DNA of 58,408 nucleotides, taken from assembly GCF_016862555.1 (NCBI RefSeq), contig NZ_BONE01000053.1, positions 1 to 58,408 on the forward strand, read 5' to 3'. The notes below the pieces were generated by a model that had not been told where the DNA came from, did no database searches, and saw nothing but the letters and a program-made list of their open reading frames with translations. Both the position numbers and the translations under genes were made by a program. This document shows, piece by piece, positions 1-9,286 of this stretch (position 1 is the first letter of the stretch; every line of letters starts with the position of its first letter). Source of the DNA: Asanoa siamensis (GTDB taxonomy: Bacteria > Actinomycetota > Actinomycetes > Mycobacteriales > Micromonosporaceae).

Positions 1-867
1 GCCCGACACCTGCCCCGATACGAGGTCGTAGAAGCGGTGCTCCAAGTTGCCGGCCGGGTTGCGGAAGAACACGTGCTGCTGGTTCCCGTACGCGAAACCG
101 GTGGGATCCGACCGCACCAACCCGACCGTGTTCCAGTTGTCGAGTCCCGGCGCCGCCGAACCGCTCTGCCACCAGTGCCGCAGCGTGTTGTCGGTGCCGC
201 GGGCGAACACGTGCTGCTGTCCATTGTGGGCGTAGCCGATTGGCAACCCCACCAGCGCGCCGCCGCCCCAGTCCGGCCGGACGAGCCCCGTCGCCGGCGA
301 CCACGAGATGTTGCTCAGCGTGCCACCGGTGTTGACGGCGGCCACGTGCTGCTGGTCGCCGTAGGAGTAGGCGGTGCCGGCGACCCCGCCGCCGACCATC
401 GCCCGCGCCTCCGCGAGCAGCGCCCGCGCCTTGGCCTCGCTCTGGTCGTAGCGGTCCGGGAAGCCCGACCGCTGCACGGCCTGGGCGATCTGGCCCGCGG
501 TGCAGCCCGGGCAGCGGCCGTCCTCGACCTGGGCGCGGCTGAAGAACTGGGTGGACGCGTACTCGACGTTGAGGATCTGCGCCGGCGTGCCCCAGCCGTA
601 GCTGGGCCGCTGCTGGAAGACGCCCAGGGAGTCCTTGTCGCCGCAGGGCAGGTTGTTCATGTGGGACTCGACCCAGCCGGCCTCGAAGCCGGCGAGCATC
701 ACCCGGTCGGAGACCCCGCGGGCGACGCCGACCTGGTAGACGATCCGGATCACGGTGGGGTCGTGGTTGGCCGGGATGCTGGTGCAGGCGGCCGACGCCG
801 GTGCCGGCGCCGCGAGCACGACCGCGGCCGCGACGGCGAGCGCCGCGAGCCAGGAGGGGATACGCAC
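1..867 (-). CDS. Secreted lysozyme-like protein with PLL-type lectin repeats (C-terminus cut by the window edge)
   Basis: The frame is open from a GTG at 867 to base 1, so 289 codons are visible and the end is missing. A GGAG Shine-Dalgarno lies 8 nt before the GTG. The N-terminus is a signal peptide (MRIPSWLAALAVAAAVV, then A-rich to about residue 27). Next is a lysozyme/transglycosylase-like domain with AGFEAGWVESHMNN, whose Glu is the probable catalytic acid, followed by DSLGVFQQRPSYGWGTP, a pattern common in actinobacterial peptidoglycan hydrolases. At least three repeats of the type GQQHVFARGTDNTLRHWWQ follow, matching the PLL/DUF346 propeller-lectin family that binds fucosylated or methylated glycans. 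Expected location: outside the cell, on the wall. It is divergent from the GH172 gene and its promoter carries the same operator. The assignment to cell-wall hydrolysis is inferred from the fold; no substrate is proven. Confidence 0.8.
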   Translation of the reverse strand, partial: MRIPSWLAALAVAAAVVLAAPAPASAACTSIPANHDPTVIRIVYQVGVARGVSDRVMLAGFEAGWVESHMNNLPCGDKDSLGVFQQRPSYGWGTPAQILNVEYASTQFFSRAQVEDGRCPGCTAGQIAQAVQRSGFPDRYDQSEAKARALLAEARAMVGGGVAGTAYSYGDQQHVAAVNTGGTLSNISWSPATGLVRPDWGGGALVGLPIGYAHNGQQHVFARGTDNTLRHWWQSGSAAPGLDNWNTVGLVRSDPTGFAYGNQQHVFFRNPAGNLEHRFYDLVSGQVSG

Positions 868-891
868 GACGGTCTCCTCGGGGGTACGGGA

Positions 892-939
892 GAGAAATCG
901 ATTGCTCGCACTATGCGGAAATACCACGACGACTGTCAA
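892..939 (-). promoter_or_regulatory. Promoter and LacI-type operator of the lysozyme-like gene
   Basis: Read on the minus strand there is a -35 TTGACA (939-934), an 18-nt gap, a -10-like CATAGT (915-910), then the near-palindrome GAGCAATCGATTTCTC (907-892) centred on CG at 899-900. The operator sits directly downstream of the -10, the position expected for a repressor roadblock. It has one mismatch between its halves. Confidence 0.55.
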
Positions 940-984
940 TGGCTGCCGGCCACCTCGTTCTGTTGGGGGTTAAGGCGGATGCAC

Positions 985-999
985 TGAAAATATTCTTCA
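985..999. promoter_or_regulatory. Inverted repeat TGAA-N7-TTCA between the divergent promoters
   Basis: TGAAAATATTCTTCA lies in the AT-rich part of the divergent intergenic region. The halves TGAA/TTCA pair and the centre AATATT is itself palindromic. The same 15-nt layout occurs at 18670-18684 upstream of a secreted M23 peptidase. It could be a second regulator site, or simply AT-rich promoter DNA. Confidence 0.25.
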
Positions 1000-1024
1000 A
1001 ACGTTGAAACCGGGCGGGCAAGTA

Positions 1025-1071
1025 TTGACAGTCATCGGTCCCCGAAGTTAACTCGCCAGCAATCGATTTCT
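1025..1071 (+). promoter_or_regulatory. Promoter and LacI-type operator of the GH172-GH32/43 operon
   Basis: TTGACA (1025-1030), 17-nt gap, weak -10 TTAACT (1048-1053), then AGCAATCGATTTCT (1058-1071), a near-palindrome centred on CG 1064-1065. A Shine-Dalgarno GAAGGG (1076-1081) and the GTG at 1088 follow. The operator has the same core and same position relative to the -10 as those at 892-907 and 6591-6604. Confidence 0.55.
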
Positions 1072-1087
1072 AGACGAAGGGACCGCC

Positions 1088-4000
1088 GTGAGATCCCGTA
1101 CCCTCGGCGCCGCCGTGGCGGCGCTGCTCGCGGTCACCGCACCCGCCGCCGTCCCGCCCGCCACCGCGGCCGCCGGCGCCGCCGTGCTGGCCGTCCCCGA
1201 CGACAAGGGCCCGATCGGCTGGGACGCCTACCGCCGGCTCGACCGGCTGCCCTACCTGTCCGCCGGCACCCGGACCGAGCAGTTCTCCAGCTTCGCCCGG
1301 GACGGCTCCAACGACGACGGCTTCGTCGGCACCTACTCGTGCCTGCGCCAGTCCGGCGGCTGCGTGATCGCCGAGGACCGCGGCGCCGGCGAGGTGCAGT
1401 CGATCTGGTTCACCCGCGACAACGGCACCGTCACCAACACCGGCTGGATCCGGATCGAGCTCGACGGGGTCACGGTGGTCAACACCGGGCTGCAGAACCT
1501 GGTCAACGGCGGGCTCGGCAACCCGTTCTCGTTCCCCCTGGTCACGAACGCCGACCAGACCTCCGGCGGCGTCACGGTCAAGGTCCCGATGCCCTACCGG
1601 GACTCGATGCGGATCACCACCCAGCACAACCCGCTCTTCTACCACGTCACCTACCGCGAGTTCGCCGACGCGAGCGGGGTGAGCACGTTCAACCCGGCCG
1701 ACCCGGCCACCGACGTGGTCGACAAGCTGCGCGCCGCCGGCACCCGCGACCCGAAGCCCGCGCAGGCCGGCGCCACCACGGCGGCCGCGACCGTCAACGT
1801 GCCGGCCGGCGGCTCGGCCACCCTGGCCACGCTGAGCGGGCCGCGGGCGGTCACCGCGTTCCGGCTGCGCGTGCCGGACGCGCTCGCGACCGAGCCCAAC
1901 CTGAGCGGACTGCGGCTGCGGTTCACCTTCGACGGCCGGTCCACGGTGGACAGCCCGGCCGGCGAGTTCTTCGGCGGCGGGCTGGGGGAGCGCAACGTCC
2001 GGTCGTTGATGTTCGCGATGGACGCCGCGGCCGGGGGCTGGTACTCGGCCTGGTGGCCGATGCCGTTCCGGACCGGCGCCACGCTCCAGCTCGCCAACAC
2101 CACCGGCGCCGCGCTCAACGGCATCCAGGCCGAGGTGACCTCCGCGCCCGGCACAACCTGGACCGACGCCCTCGCGGCGGCCGGCCCGGCCGGCTACTTC
2201 ACCACCCAGTCCCGTCGCGCCGAGACGGTCGCCGGCACCGACTGGCCCGTCGTCGACGCCGCTGGCCGAGGCCGGTTCGTGGGCGTCAGCCACACCATGC
2301 GCGGCCACATCACGAGCGGCAACACCCGGAACTACCTCGAGGGCGACGAACGCGTGTACGTCGACGGCTCGCCGACACCACAGATCTACGGCACGGGCAC
2401 CGAGGACTTCTACGAGTCCGGCTGGTACTTCAACCGCGGTGAGTACAGCGGCGTGTTCACCGGCAACACCGCGCACCAGTTCCGCGGCGGAGGCTGCGTC
2501 GACGAGTGCGACGCGACCTACCGGCTCATGCTCGGCGACGCCGTCTCGTACGGCAGTGGGCTGCGGTTCGGCATCGAGCACGGTCCGGCCAGCGACATGC
2601 CGGCCCAGTACGGCTCGACGGCGTTCCTCTACACCCAGCCGACCGTGGCGCTGCGGCGCACCGACACCGTCGTCACCGGCGACGCGGCCAGCCGGACCGC
2701 GCACGCGTACACGGACGTGGGTGGCGGCCAGGCGGCGCTGACGTCGCGGTTCGAGGGCGACGACGACAGCGTGACGGTGACCGACCAGGTGCGGCGGTCG
2801 ACCGGCGCGGTCAGCTTCCGGGTGGCGGTCGACCCGGCCAACCAGGGCGTCAAGCTCCGGCGGACCGGCGACCAGCAGGCGGCGTACCAGCAGATGACCG
2901 TCGCCGTCGACGGTGTCGGCGCGGGCGTCTGGGTCCAGCCGCTCGGCAACGGCACCCAGCGCTGGTTGGCCGACGAGTTCGTGCTGCCGGCCGCGCGGAC
3001 GGCTGGGAAGTCGGCGGTCACGGTCACGCTCACGCCGGTCGCGGGCGCCCCGGCCTGGACCGCGTCGAGGTACGTCGCGGACAGCATGGTGCCGCCCTAC
3101 GCCGACACCACCGCCCCCGCCGCGGTCACCGGCCTGACCCTCGGCGGCGGCCGTACCCACGCGGTGGCCCTGTCCTGGAACGAGCCGTCGGACAACGTCG
3201 GCGTGACGGGCTACCGGATCTACGCGTCGGCGTCGCCCGGGGTGGCGATCACCGCGGCCAACCTCGTCGGCACGTCCCGCACCACCGCCTTCCGGCACGG
3301 GCCGCTGCCCGCGAACGTGACCCGCTACTACCGCGTGGTCGCGGTCGACGGCGCGGGCAACGCCGGCGGCGGCTCCGGCGAGGTGTCGGCGACCACCCGG
3401 CCGCGCAACACGAGTGACGCCGACAACGACCGGCGCGACGACGCGGTGGTCTTCACCCGGGGCCTGGCCGGCGACGTCTTCACCTCGCTCTCCGACGGCA
3501 CGCGGTTCGTGCAGGACGGCTGGCTCTGGAACGACCTGTTCGCCCTCGACGCGGAGATCCCGCTGACCGGCGACGTCAACGGCGACGGCCGGGCCGACGC
3601 CATCACGTTCACGCGCGGGGACCCGGCCGACGTCTACGTCGGACTCTCCACGGGCAGCGGGTTCGCCGGCGGGACCAAGTGGCACGACTTCTTCGCGGTC
3701 GGCACGGAGATCCCGGCGGTCGGCGACGTCAACGGCGACGGGCTGGCCGACATCATCACCTTCACGCGCGGCGACCTCGCCGACGTCTACGTGGCGCTCT
3801 CGAACGGGACCTCGTTCGGGCCGGGCGTCAAGTGGCACGACCACTTCGCGGTCGGTGCCGAACTCCCGGTGGTCGGCGACTTCAACGGCGACGGGCGGGA
3901 CGACATCGCGACCTTCACCAGGGGTACGCACGACCAGGCGGACGTCTACGTCTCGCTCTCCGACGGGGCGAAGTTCGTCGAGGACGGCTGGAAGTGGCAC

Positions 4001-4360
4001 GACCACTTCGCGGTCGGGGCCGAGCTTCCGGCGGCCGGTGACGTCAACGGCGACGGCCGCGACGACATCATCGCGTTCACCCGCGGCACCGCCGGCGACG
4101 TGTTCGTCTCGCTCTCCGACGGCTCGCGTTTCGTCCAGGACAACTGGAAGTGGCACGACCTGTTCGCGCTCAACTCGGAGGTGCCGGGCGTCGGTGACTT
4201 CGACGGCGACGGGCGGGCCGACATCGTGACCTTCACCCGCGGCACCACCGCGGACGCGTTCGTGTCGCTCTCCGACGGCGGCCGGTTCGTGCAGACGACC
4301 TGGAAGTGGCACGACCACTTCGCCACCGGGTCCGAGTTCCCCCGCCCGAGCCTGCTGTGA
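1088..4360 (+). CDS. Secreted GH172 (DUF2961) glycoside hydrolase with FnIII and FG-GAP/VCBS repeats
   Basis: GTG start, SD GAAGGG; 1090 aa. A signal peptide ends near residue 28-30. Residues about 35-600 are the DUF2961 core, now family GH172. Signature stretches are [10 protein letters not shown], the segment ending [21 protein letters not shown] (Glu418) and [15 protein letters not shown] (Glu439). From memory, the catalytic glutamates of a characterised GH172 difructose-anhydride hydrolase are E270 and E291, also 21 residues apart, so E418/E439 are the likely pair. An FnIII module follows (about 672-772). Six FG-GAP/VCBS repeats (about 775-1090) carry calcium-type D-N-DG loops and the repeat [14 protein letters not shown]. 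Known GH172 members act on alpha-D-fructofuranosides or alpha-D-arabinofuranosides; which applies here is open. First gene of a two-gene operon overlapping the next start. Confidence 0.85.
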   Translation: MRSRTLGAAVAALLAVTAPAAVPPATAAAGAAVLAVPDDKGPIGWDAYRRLDRLPYLSAGTRTEQFSSFARDGSNDDGFVGTYSCLRQSGGCVIAEDRGAGEVQSIWFTRDNGTVTNTGWIRIELDGVTVVNTGLQNLVNGGLGNPFSFPLVTNADQTSGGVTVKVPMPYRDSMRITTQHNPLFYHVTYREFADASGVSTFNPADPATDVVDKLRAAGTRDPKPAQAGATTAAATVNVPAGGSATLATLSGPRAVTAFRLRVPDALATEPNLSGLRLRFTFDGRSTVDSPAGEFFGGGLGERNVRSLMFAMDAAAGGWYSAWWPMPFRTGATLQLANTTGAALNGIQAEVTSAPGTTWTDALAAAGPAGYFTTQSRRAETVAGTDWPVVDAAGRGRFVGVSHTMRGHITSGNTRNYLEGDERVYVDGSPTPQIYGTGTEDFYESGWYFNRGEYSGVFTGNTAHQFRGGGCVDECDATYRLMLGDAVSYGSGLRFGIEHGPASDMPAQYGSTAFLYTQPTVALRRTDTVVTGDAASRTAHAYTDVGGGQAALTSRFEGDDDSVTVTDQVRRSTGAVSFRVAVDPANQGVKLRRTGDQQAAYQQMTVAVDGVGAGVWVQPLGNGTQRWLADEFVLPAARTAGKSAVTVTLTPVAGAPAWTASRYVADSMVPPYADTTAPAAVTGLTLGGGRTHAVALSWNEPSDNVGVTGYRIYASASPGVAITAANLVGTSRTTAFRHGPLPANVTRYYRVVAVDGAGNAGGGSGEVSATTRPRNTSDADNDRRDDAVVFTRGLAGDVFTSLSDGTRFVQDGWLWNDLFALDAEIPLTGDVNGDGRADAITFTRGDPADVYVGLSTGSGFAGGTKWHDFFAVGTEIPAVGDVNGDGLADIITFTRGDLADVYVALSNGTSFGPGVKWHDHFAVGAELPVVGDFNGDGRDDIATFTRGTHDQADVYVSLSDGAKFVEDGWKWHDHFAVGAELPAAGDVNGDGRDDIIAFTRGTAGDVFVSLSDGSRFVQDNWKWHDLFALNSEVPGVGDFDGDGRADIVTFTRGTTADAFVSLSDGGRFVQTTWKWHDHFATGSEFPRPSLL

Positions 4361-6474
4361 GACGGCTGATCGCGGCCCTCGCCGGGGTGGTTCTCACCCT
4401 GGCGGGGGCCGCCGCGCCCGCCCGCGCCGCGGACGAGACGGTCCGGCTCGAGGCGGAGGCGTTGCTGCCGGCCGTCTCCGCCTCGGCGCCGGTCGAGGCG
4501 CAACCGAACTGCTGCGGCGTGGCCTGGTCGGCCGGGCGGCAGCTGTGGTTCCGGGCTGTGCGGGCGGGCGACGCGGTCACCGTGTCGCTGCCCGCGGTCA
4601 CCCCGGGCCAGTACGACCTGGGCGCGGTGCTGACGCGGGGCCCGGACTACGGCCACGTGCGGTTCGCGATCGACGGCGTCGCGGTCGGGCAACTCTTCGA
4701 GGGGTACGCCGCCTCGGTGCAGCGGACCGGGGCGGTCCCGCTGGGCTCGGTGTCGCTGGCGGCCGGCCCGCACCGGCTGACGGTCACCGTGACCGGGCGG
4801 CATGCCGCGTCCACCGGCTTCTTCGCCGGCATCGACACCGTGTCGCTACGCCGGGTCGGACCGCTCGCCGCGGTCACCACCGTGCCCTACGAGACCGTCG
4901 CCGACACGCCGGCGCAGGGCGCGCTGACCCGCGTCTACGACCCGAGCGTGGGGGAGTCGACCACCTGGTACTACAACGACCACACGCTGGTGCGGAACGT
5001 GCGGACCGGGGTGTGGCACGTCTTCGCCATCACGCACGCCGAGCCGGCGAACCCGCTCGACGAGAAGACCTTCGGGCATGCCACCGCGCCGTCGCTCGCG
5101 GGTCCCTGGACGAAACAGCCGCCGGCGCTGACCGCGAGCGCGGCCGCGGGGGAGGGTTGGATCTGGGCGCCGCACGTGGTCTACAGCAACGGGCTCTACT
5201 ACCTGTTCTACGCGGCCGGGAACCCCGACTTCGCCAACTACCGGATGCACCTGGCGACCTCGCCGGACCTGTTCACCTGGACCCGCAGCCCGGCCAACCC
5301 GCTGTTCACCGACGGCTGGGAGGGGCGCGACCCGATGGTCACCCGGGTCGGCGCGCAGTGGGTCATGTACAACACGGCCACCTCACCCCGGACCGGCGGC
5401 AACCACGTCGTCAACTACCGCACGAGCACCGACCTGACGACCTGGAGCGCGCCCGCCGTGGCGTACAAGGCACCCGTCAGCGGGCAGGCGGGCGGGCCGA
5501 CGGAGTCGCCGTTCGTGGTCCGGCGCGGGTCGTTCTGGTACCTGTTCGTCTGCTGTGACGGCACGGACTACGGTGCCGCCTACCGGCGGACGGCCGTCTA
5601 CCGCAGCGCCGATCCGTTCCGGTTCGACCATGCCGAGAAGGTCGCCGTGCTCGACGCGCACGCGGCCGAGGTCGTGGTCGACGGCTCCTCCTGGTATCTC
5701 AGCCATGCCGGGTGGGGCCAGGGCGGGCTCTGGCTTGCGCCGCTGACCTGGGCCGGCGGGGTGGTCGCCCGCGGCTACCGGGTGACCACGAGCTTCCTGC
5801 GGGCCGACGTGCGCACCTGGCCCGAGGCCCGGATCGCCGCGCTCGACGTGGACACCGGCGGGGGCTATCGGCCCGCGCTCGACCAGTCCCACCGCGGCAC
5901 CGGGCCCTACCTCGCGGTGGGCCGGTTCGACGTGACCGACCGGGCGGGCGCGCCGGCGCGGGTCGACGTGTCCGCGGACGGCTCCCGGCTGCACCTGATC
6001 GGCATCCCGTTCGGCGACGAGCCGGTGCGGGCCGACTGGCTGCTCACGGTAGCGCCGCGGTGGACCGGGTCCGCGCTGCAGAGCGACCTGGTCTGGCAGG
6101 TCGACAGCGCGCCGACGGCCGCGGTCTGGGAGGTGGCGTTCAACGTGGACGGTGCCCTGCCGGCGGTCGGTGACCCGGCCGTGGAGGCGCGCCCGACCGG
6201 CGACGTGCCCGGGATGCCATCGTGGACGATGACCACGGGCCCCGGCCTGTCGATGGTCGCGGCGCACCGCTGGGCGTCGGCCTGGCGGGGCGACAACACC
6301 TGGTACGACGCCGGCCACGCGATGGCCGCCTGGCAACCGTTGTGGCGCAACGGCGGCACGGCCTGGGCGCCGGGCCAGTACCCGGCCGGCACGTGGCGGT
6401 TCGCCGCGAGCCCGGTCCACCGCGACACCGTCTTCGCGACCACCGTCCACACGGCACTCAACGCCACACCGTAA
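4357..6474 (+). CDS. Secreted GH32/GH43-like five-bladed beta-propeller hydrolase with N-terminal CBM-like domain
   Basis: GTG start at 4357 overlaps the TGA of the upstream gene (GTGA), implying translational coupling; 705 aa. The frame extends upstream, but only this start gives a proper signal peptide ([17 protein letters not shown], ending ARAAD). Residues about 30-160 form a jelly-roll, CBM-like domain with QPNCCGVAW. Residues about 170-480 are a five-bladed propeller with candidate triad Asp208 (WYYNDHTLV), Asp325 (EGRDPMV, the RDP motif usual in clan GH-J) and Glu383 (GPTESPF). The C-terminal third resembles the beta-sandwich that accompanies GH32-type enzymes. Likely an extracellular furanosidase working with the GH172 enzyme. 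Fructan is suggested by RDP, but GH43-type arabinan or galactan activity is not excluded. Confidence 0.75.
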   Translation: MRRLIAALAGVVLTLAGAAAPARAADETVRLEAEALLPAVSASAPVEAQPNCCGVAWSAGRQLWFRAVRAGDAVTVSLPAVTPGQYDLGAVLTRGPDYGHVRFAIDGVAVGQLFEGYAASVQRTGAVPLGSVSLAAGPHRLTVTVTGRHAASTGFFAGIDTVSLRRVGPLAAVTTVPYETVADTPAQGALTRVYDPSVGESTTWYYNDHTLVRNVRTGVWHVFAITHAEPANPLDEKTFGHATAPSLAGPWTKQPPALTASAAAGEGWIWAPHVVYSNGLYYLFYAAGNPDFANYRMHLATSPDLFTWTRSPANPLFTDGWEGRDPMVTRVGAQWVMYNTATSPRTGGNHVVNYRTSTDLTTWSAPAVAYKAPVSGQAGGPTESPFVVRRGSFWYLFVCCDGTDYGAAYRRTAVYRSADPFRFDHAEKVAVLDAHAAEVVVDGSSWYLSHAGWGQGGLWLAPLTWAGGVVARGYRVTTSFLRADVRTWPEARIAALDVDTGGGYRPALDQSHRGTGPYLAVGRFDVTDRAGAPARVDVSADGSRLHLIGIPFGDEPVRADWLLTVAPRWTGSALQSDLVWQVDSAPTAAVWEVAFNVDGALPAVGDPAVEARPTGDVPGMPSWTMTTGPGLSMVAAHRWASAWRGDNTWYDAGHAMAAWQPLWRNGGTAWAPGQYPAGTWRFAASPVHRDTVFATTVHTALNATP

Positions 6475-6481
6475 CGCAAGG

Positions 6482-6523
6482 AACGGTCCGTTGTTAACGC
6501 TTTCCGCATAACAACGGACCGTT
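6482..6523 (+). terminator. Perfect 15-bp stem-loop after the glycosidase operon
   Basis: AACGGTCCGTTGTTA (6482-6496) is the exact reverse complement of 6509-6523, with a 12-nt loop. It starts 8 nt after the stop codon. There is no U-tract, which is usual for actinobacterial terminators. Each arm contains the near-palindrome AACGGTCCGTT, so a protein-binding role is a weaker alternative. Confidence 0.65.
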
Positions 6524-6552
6524 GCAATCGCCTCGGAAGGATCCTTCAGGGG

Positions 6553-6604
6553 TTGACAGGACGTTGAAGCTCTTCTACGTTCCGGATGCAAGAAATCGAT
6601 TTCT
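6553..6604 (+). promoter_or_regulatory. Promoter with perfect palindromic LacI-type operator of the sugar ABC operon
   Basis: TTGACA (6553-6558), 17-nt gap, -10 TACGTT (6576-6581), then the perfect 14-bp palindrome AGAAATCGATTTCT (6591-6604) around the expected transcription start. SD CAGGAGGT (6605-6612) and ATG 6617 follow. This is the best copy of the operator shared with 892-907 and 1058-1071. Confidence 0.7.
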
Positions 6605-6616
6605 CAGGAGGTCGGC

Positions 6617-8173
6617 ATGAGTGACGAAGCGGTCGTCACCATGACCGGCGTGGCCAAGCGTTTCGGCGGCGTGGTGGCCCTGGCCGGCGTCGACTTCTCG
6701 GTGCGGGCGGGCGAGGTGCACGCGCTGCTCGGGGAGAACGGCGCCGGCAAGTCCACTTTGATCAATGTGCTCTCCGGCGTGATCACCGACTACGAGGGCA
6801 CGGTCGCCGTCGACGGGTCGCCCGTGCGGTTCGCCGGCCCGGCGGCCGCGCAGGCGGCCGGCATCGCGACGATCCACCAGGAGCTCGACCTCGTGCCGGG
6901 CCTGTCGGTGGCCGAGAACCTGGTGCTCGGTCGCGAGCCGCGCACCCGGCTGCGCACCGTCGACCGGCGCGCGATGCTGCGCACGGCCCGCGAGCAACTC
7001 GGCCGGCTCGGCGCCGACCTCGACCCGCGCCGCCTGCTCGGCTCGCTGCGGGTCGGCGAGCAGCAACTCGTCGAGATCGCCAAGGCGCTGCTCCTGGACG
7101 CACGGGTCCTGATCATGGACGAGCCGACCGCCGCCCTGGCCGACGCCGAGGTGCGGCGGCTGTTCGCCACCATCGCCGGCCTGCGCCGGGAAGGCGTCGG
7201 CGTCGTCTACATCTCGCACCGCATGGAGGAGATCGAGCAGATCGCCGACCGGGCGACCGTGCTGCGCAACGGCTCGGTGGCCGGCACGGTCCGGCCGGGG
7301 GAGACCGACCGGGGGCGGATCATCTCGCTGATGGTCGGTCGCTCGGCCGAGTCGCTGTTCGACGTCGCCGCCGCGCCCGACGGGCCGGCCGACCGGGAGC
7401 CGCTGCTCGAGGTCGACGCCCTCTCCGTGCGGCCCAAGACGGTGCGGCCCGGGCGCTCCGAACCCACCGGCGTCACCCTGACCGTCGGCGCCGGCGAGAT
7501 CGTCGGTCTGGCCGGGCTGATGGGCGCCGGCCGCACCGAGTTGCTGGAGACGCTCTTCGGCGCCGGCTCACCGGGCCGCCGCTCCGGCACCGTCCGCCTC
7601 GGCGGGCAGCCCTACGCGCCGCGTAACCCCCGCGCGGCCCTGCGGTCCGGCGTCGGCTTCGTACCCGAGGACCGGCGCCGGTCCGCGCTCGTCCTCGCGC
7701 ACCCGACGGGCCGCAGCATCGCGCTCGCGGCGCTCGGGTCGCTCAGCACGCTCGGCGTGGTGCGCCGCGGCCGGGAGCGCGCCGCGGTGCGCGGCAAGAT
7801 GGCCGAGCTCGCGATCAAGGCCGCCTCCGCCGCCGCGCCGGTCGGCTCGCTCAGCGGCGGCAACCAGCAGAAGGTGATCTTCGCACGCCAGCTCCTGGTT
7901 CGGCCGCGGCTGCTCCTGCTCGACGAGCCGACCAGGGGCGTCGACATCGGCGCGAAGGCCGAGATCTACCGCCTGCTGCACCGGCTGGCCGCCGACGGCA
8001 TGGGCATCCTGCTCGCCTCGTCGGAGCTGCCCGAGCTGCTCGGCGTCTGCGACCGGGTGGTCGTGCTGCGGCGCGGCGCGGTCGCCGCCGACCTGACCGC
8101 CGCCGACTCGACCGCCGAGGACATCCTCGCCGCCGCGATGGGCGTGGCCGTGGCCGGAAAGGACTCCCGATGA
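6617..8173 (+). CDS. Ribose-type sugar ABC importer, two-domain ATPase (RbsA/MglA family)
   Basis: 518 aa, ATG with a strong SD. Two fused ABC domains. The first has Walker A GENGAGKST, a diverged signature RVGEQQLVEIAK and Walker B LIMDEPTAAL. The second has a degenerate Walker A (GLMGAGRTELLETLFG), an intact signature LSGGNQQKVIFARQ and Walker B LLLDEPTRGVDIG. This asymmetry is normal for the CUT2 class (ribose, xylose, galactose and furanose importers). It energises uptake through the permease encoded next (ATGA overlap). The perfect operator upstream suggests induction together with the secreted hydrolases. Confidence 0.92.
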   Translation: MSDEAVVTMTGVAKRFGGVVALAGVDFSVRAGEVHALLGENGAGKSTLINVLSGVITDYEGTVAVDGSPVRFAGPAAAQAAGIATIHQELDLVPGLSVAENLVLGREPRTRLRTVDRRAMLRTAREQLGRLGADLDPRRLLGSLRVGEQQLVEIAKALLLDARVLIMDEPTAALADAEVRRLFATIAGLRREGVGVVYISHRMEEIEQIADRATVLRNGSVAGTVRPGETDRGRIISLMVGRSAESLFDVAAAPDGPADREPLLEVDALSVRPKTVRPGRSEPTGVTLTVGAGEIVGLAGLMGAGRTELLETLFGAGSPGRRSGTVRLGGQPYAPRNPRAALRSGVGFVPEDRRRSALVLAHPTGRSIALAALGSLSTLGVVRRGRERAAVRGKMAELAIKAASAAAPVGSLSGGNQQKVIFARQLLVRPRLLLLDEPTRGVDIGAKAEIYRLLHRLAADGMGILLASSELPELLGVCDRVVVLRRGAVAADLTAADSTAEDILAAAMGVAVAGKDSR

Positions 8174-9252
8174 CCGACACCCGCACGCCGCCCGGCGAGG
8201 AGGTCGCGCCCGCCGCCGGCACCGTCGGTCTGCGCGGCACGGCGGCCCGCTGGGTCCACCGGCCGCGCAGCCGCCGCGAGCTGCTCGACCGGCTGTTCGC
8301 CGTACAGAGCCTGTTCGCGCTCGTCGTGGTCTTCGTCGTGGCGATCGCCGTCTCCCCGCGCCGCGGTGGCGAGATCCTCTTCCTCGACGGCGGCAACCTC
8401 GGCAACATCGTCCGCGCGGTCTCCGAGATCGGCATCATCGCGGTCGGCATGACCTTCGTGATCCTGCTCGGCGGCATCGACCTGTCCGTCGGCGCGATCC
8501 TCGGCCTGTCCGCGGTCGGCACCGCGACGCTGATGGTCGACTCGGGCTACGGCATCCTGCCCGCGGTGGTCGTCGTGCTCGCGATCGGCCTGCTGTTCGG
8601 GGCCCTGCAGGGGTACGCGACGGCCAGGCTCGGGATCCAGTCGTTCATCGTCACGCTGGCCGGGCTGCAGGTCGCCCGCGGCCTGGCCCGGATCTGGTCC
8701 GGCGGCCTGGGCATCCCGATCGCGTACGGCGACGGCCCGAAGGAGGCACCGCCGGCGTTCGAGTTCCTCAACGGCAGCATCAACGGGGTCGTACCCGTCC
8801 CGGCGGTGCTCTTCATCGCCATCGGCGTCGCCGCGATCGTCGTGCTGCGGACCACCGCGTTCGCCCGGCACGTCTACGCGATCGGCGGCAACGAGAAGGC
8901 GGCCAAGCTCTCGGGTGTTCCGGTCACCCGGGTCAAGGTCGCCGTGTTCGCCATCGCGGGCCTGCTCGCCGCGGTGGCCGGCATCATCCACGCGGGCCAG
9001 CTCAACCAGGGCAGCCCCAACGACGGTGCCGGGTACGAGCTGGACGCGATCGCCGCCGTGGTCATCGGCGGCACCAGCCTCGCCGGCGGGTCCGGCTCGA
9101 TGGGCGGCACGCTGGCCGGCGCGCTGCTGCTCGGCATCCTCAACAACATCCTCGCGCTCAACAACATCGACGCGAACGTGCAGCTGCTGATCAAGGGCCT
9201 GGTGATCGTCGCCGCGGCCGCGCTGCAGAAGCTGCGCAACACGGTCGCCTGA
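8170..9252 (+). CDS. Ribose-type sugar ABC importer, permease (RbsC family)
   Basis: 360 aa, starting inside the ATPase stop (ATGA). About 8-10 hydrophobic segments. Family motifs include GGIDLSVGAILGLSAVGTA, the periplasmic-side LGIQSFIVTLAGLQVARG, YAIGGNEKAAKLSGVPV (ATPase contact region) and AAVVIGGTSLAGGSGSMGG. It forms the membrane channel, probably as a homodimer, with the ATPase and the lipoprotein receptor encoded on either side. Only one permease gene is present, unlike the two-permease galactofuranose system of E. coli. Confidence 0.92.
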   Translation: MTDTRTPPGEEVAPAAGTVGLRGTAARWVHRPRSRRELLDRLFAVQSLFALVVVFVVAIAVSPRRGGEILFLDGGNLGNIVRAVSEIGIIAVGMTFVILLGGIDLSVGAILGLSAVGTATLMVDSGYGILPAVVVVLAIGLLFGALQGYATARLGIQSFIVTLAGLQVARGLARIWSGGLGIPIAYGDGPKEAPPAFEFLNGSINGVVPVPAVLFIAIGVAAIVVLRTTAFARHVYAIGGNEKAAKLSGVPVTRVKVAVFAIAGLLAAVAGIIHAGQLNQGSPNDGAGYELDAIAAVVIGGTSLAGGSGSMGGTLAGALLLGILNNILALNNIDANVQLLIKGLVIVAAAALQKLRNTVA

Positions 9253-9286
9253 CTCCGTCCGTCCCCGCCCTTCTAGGAGCGTTCCC

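Noticed and set aside
1070-4318. Very long open frame on the minus strand opposite the GH172 gene
   Set aside because: Composition is Val/Gly/Arg/Asp-rich with no domain. It is a high-GC shadow of the repeat-rich GH172 gene.
6482-6523. Stem-loop considered as an operator pair for the ABC operon
   Set aside because: It lies upstream of the -35 and directly after the stop of the previous gene; a terminator is simpler.
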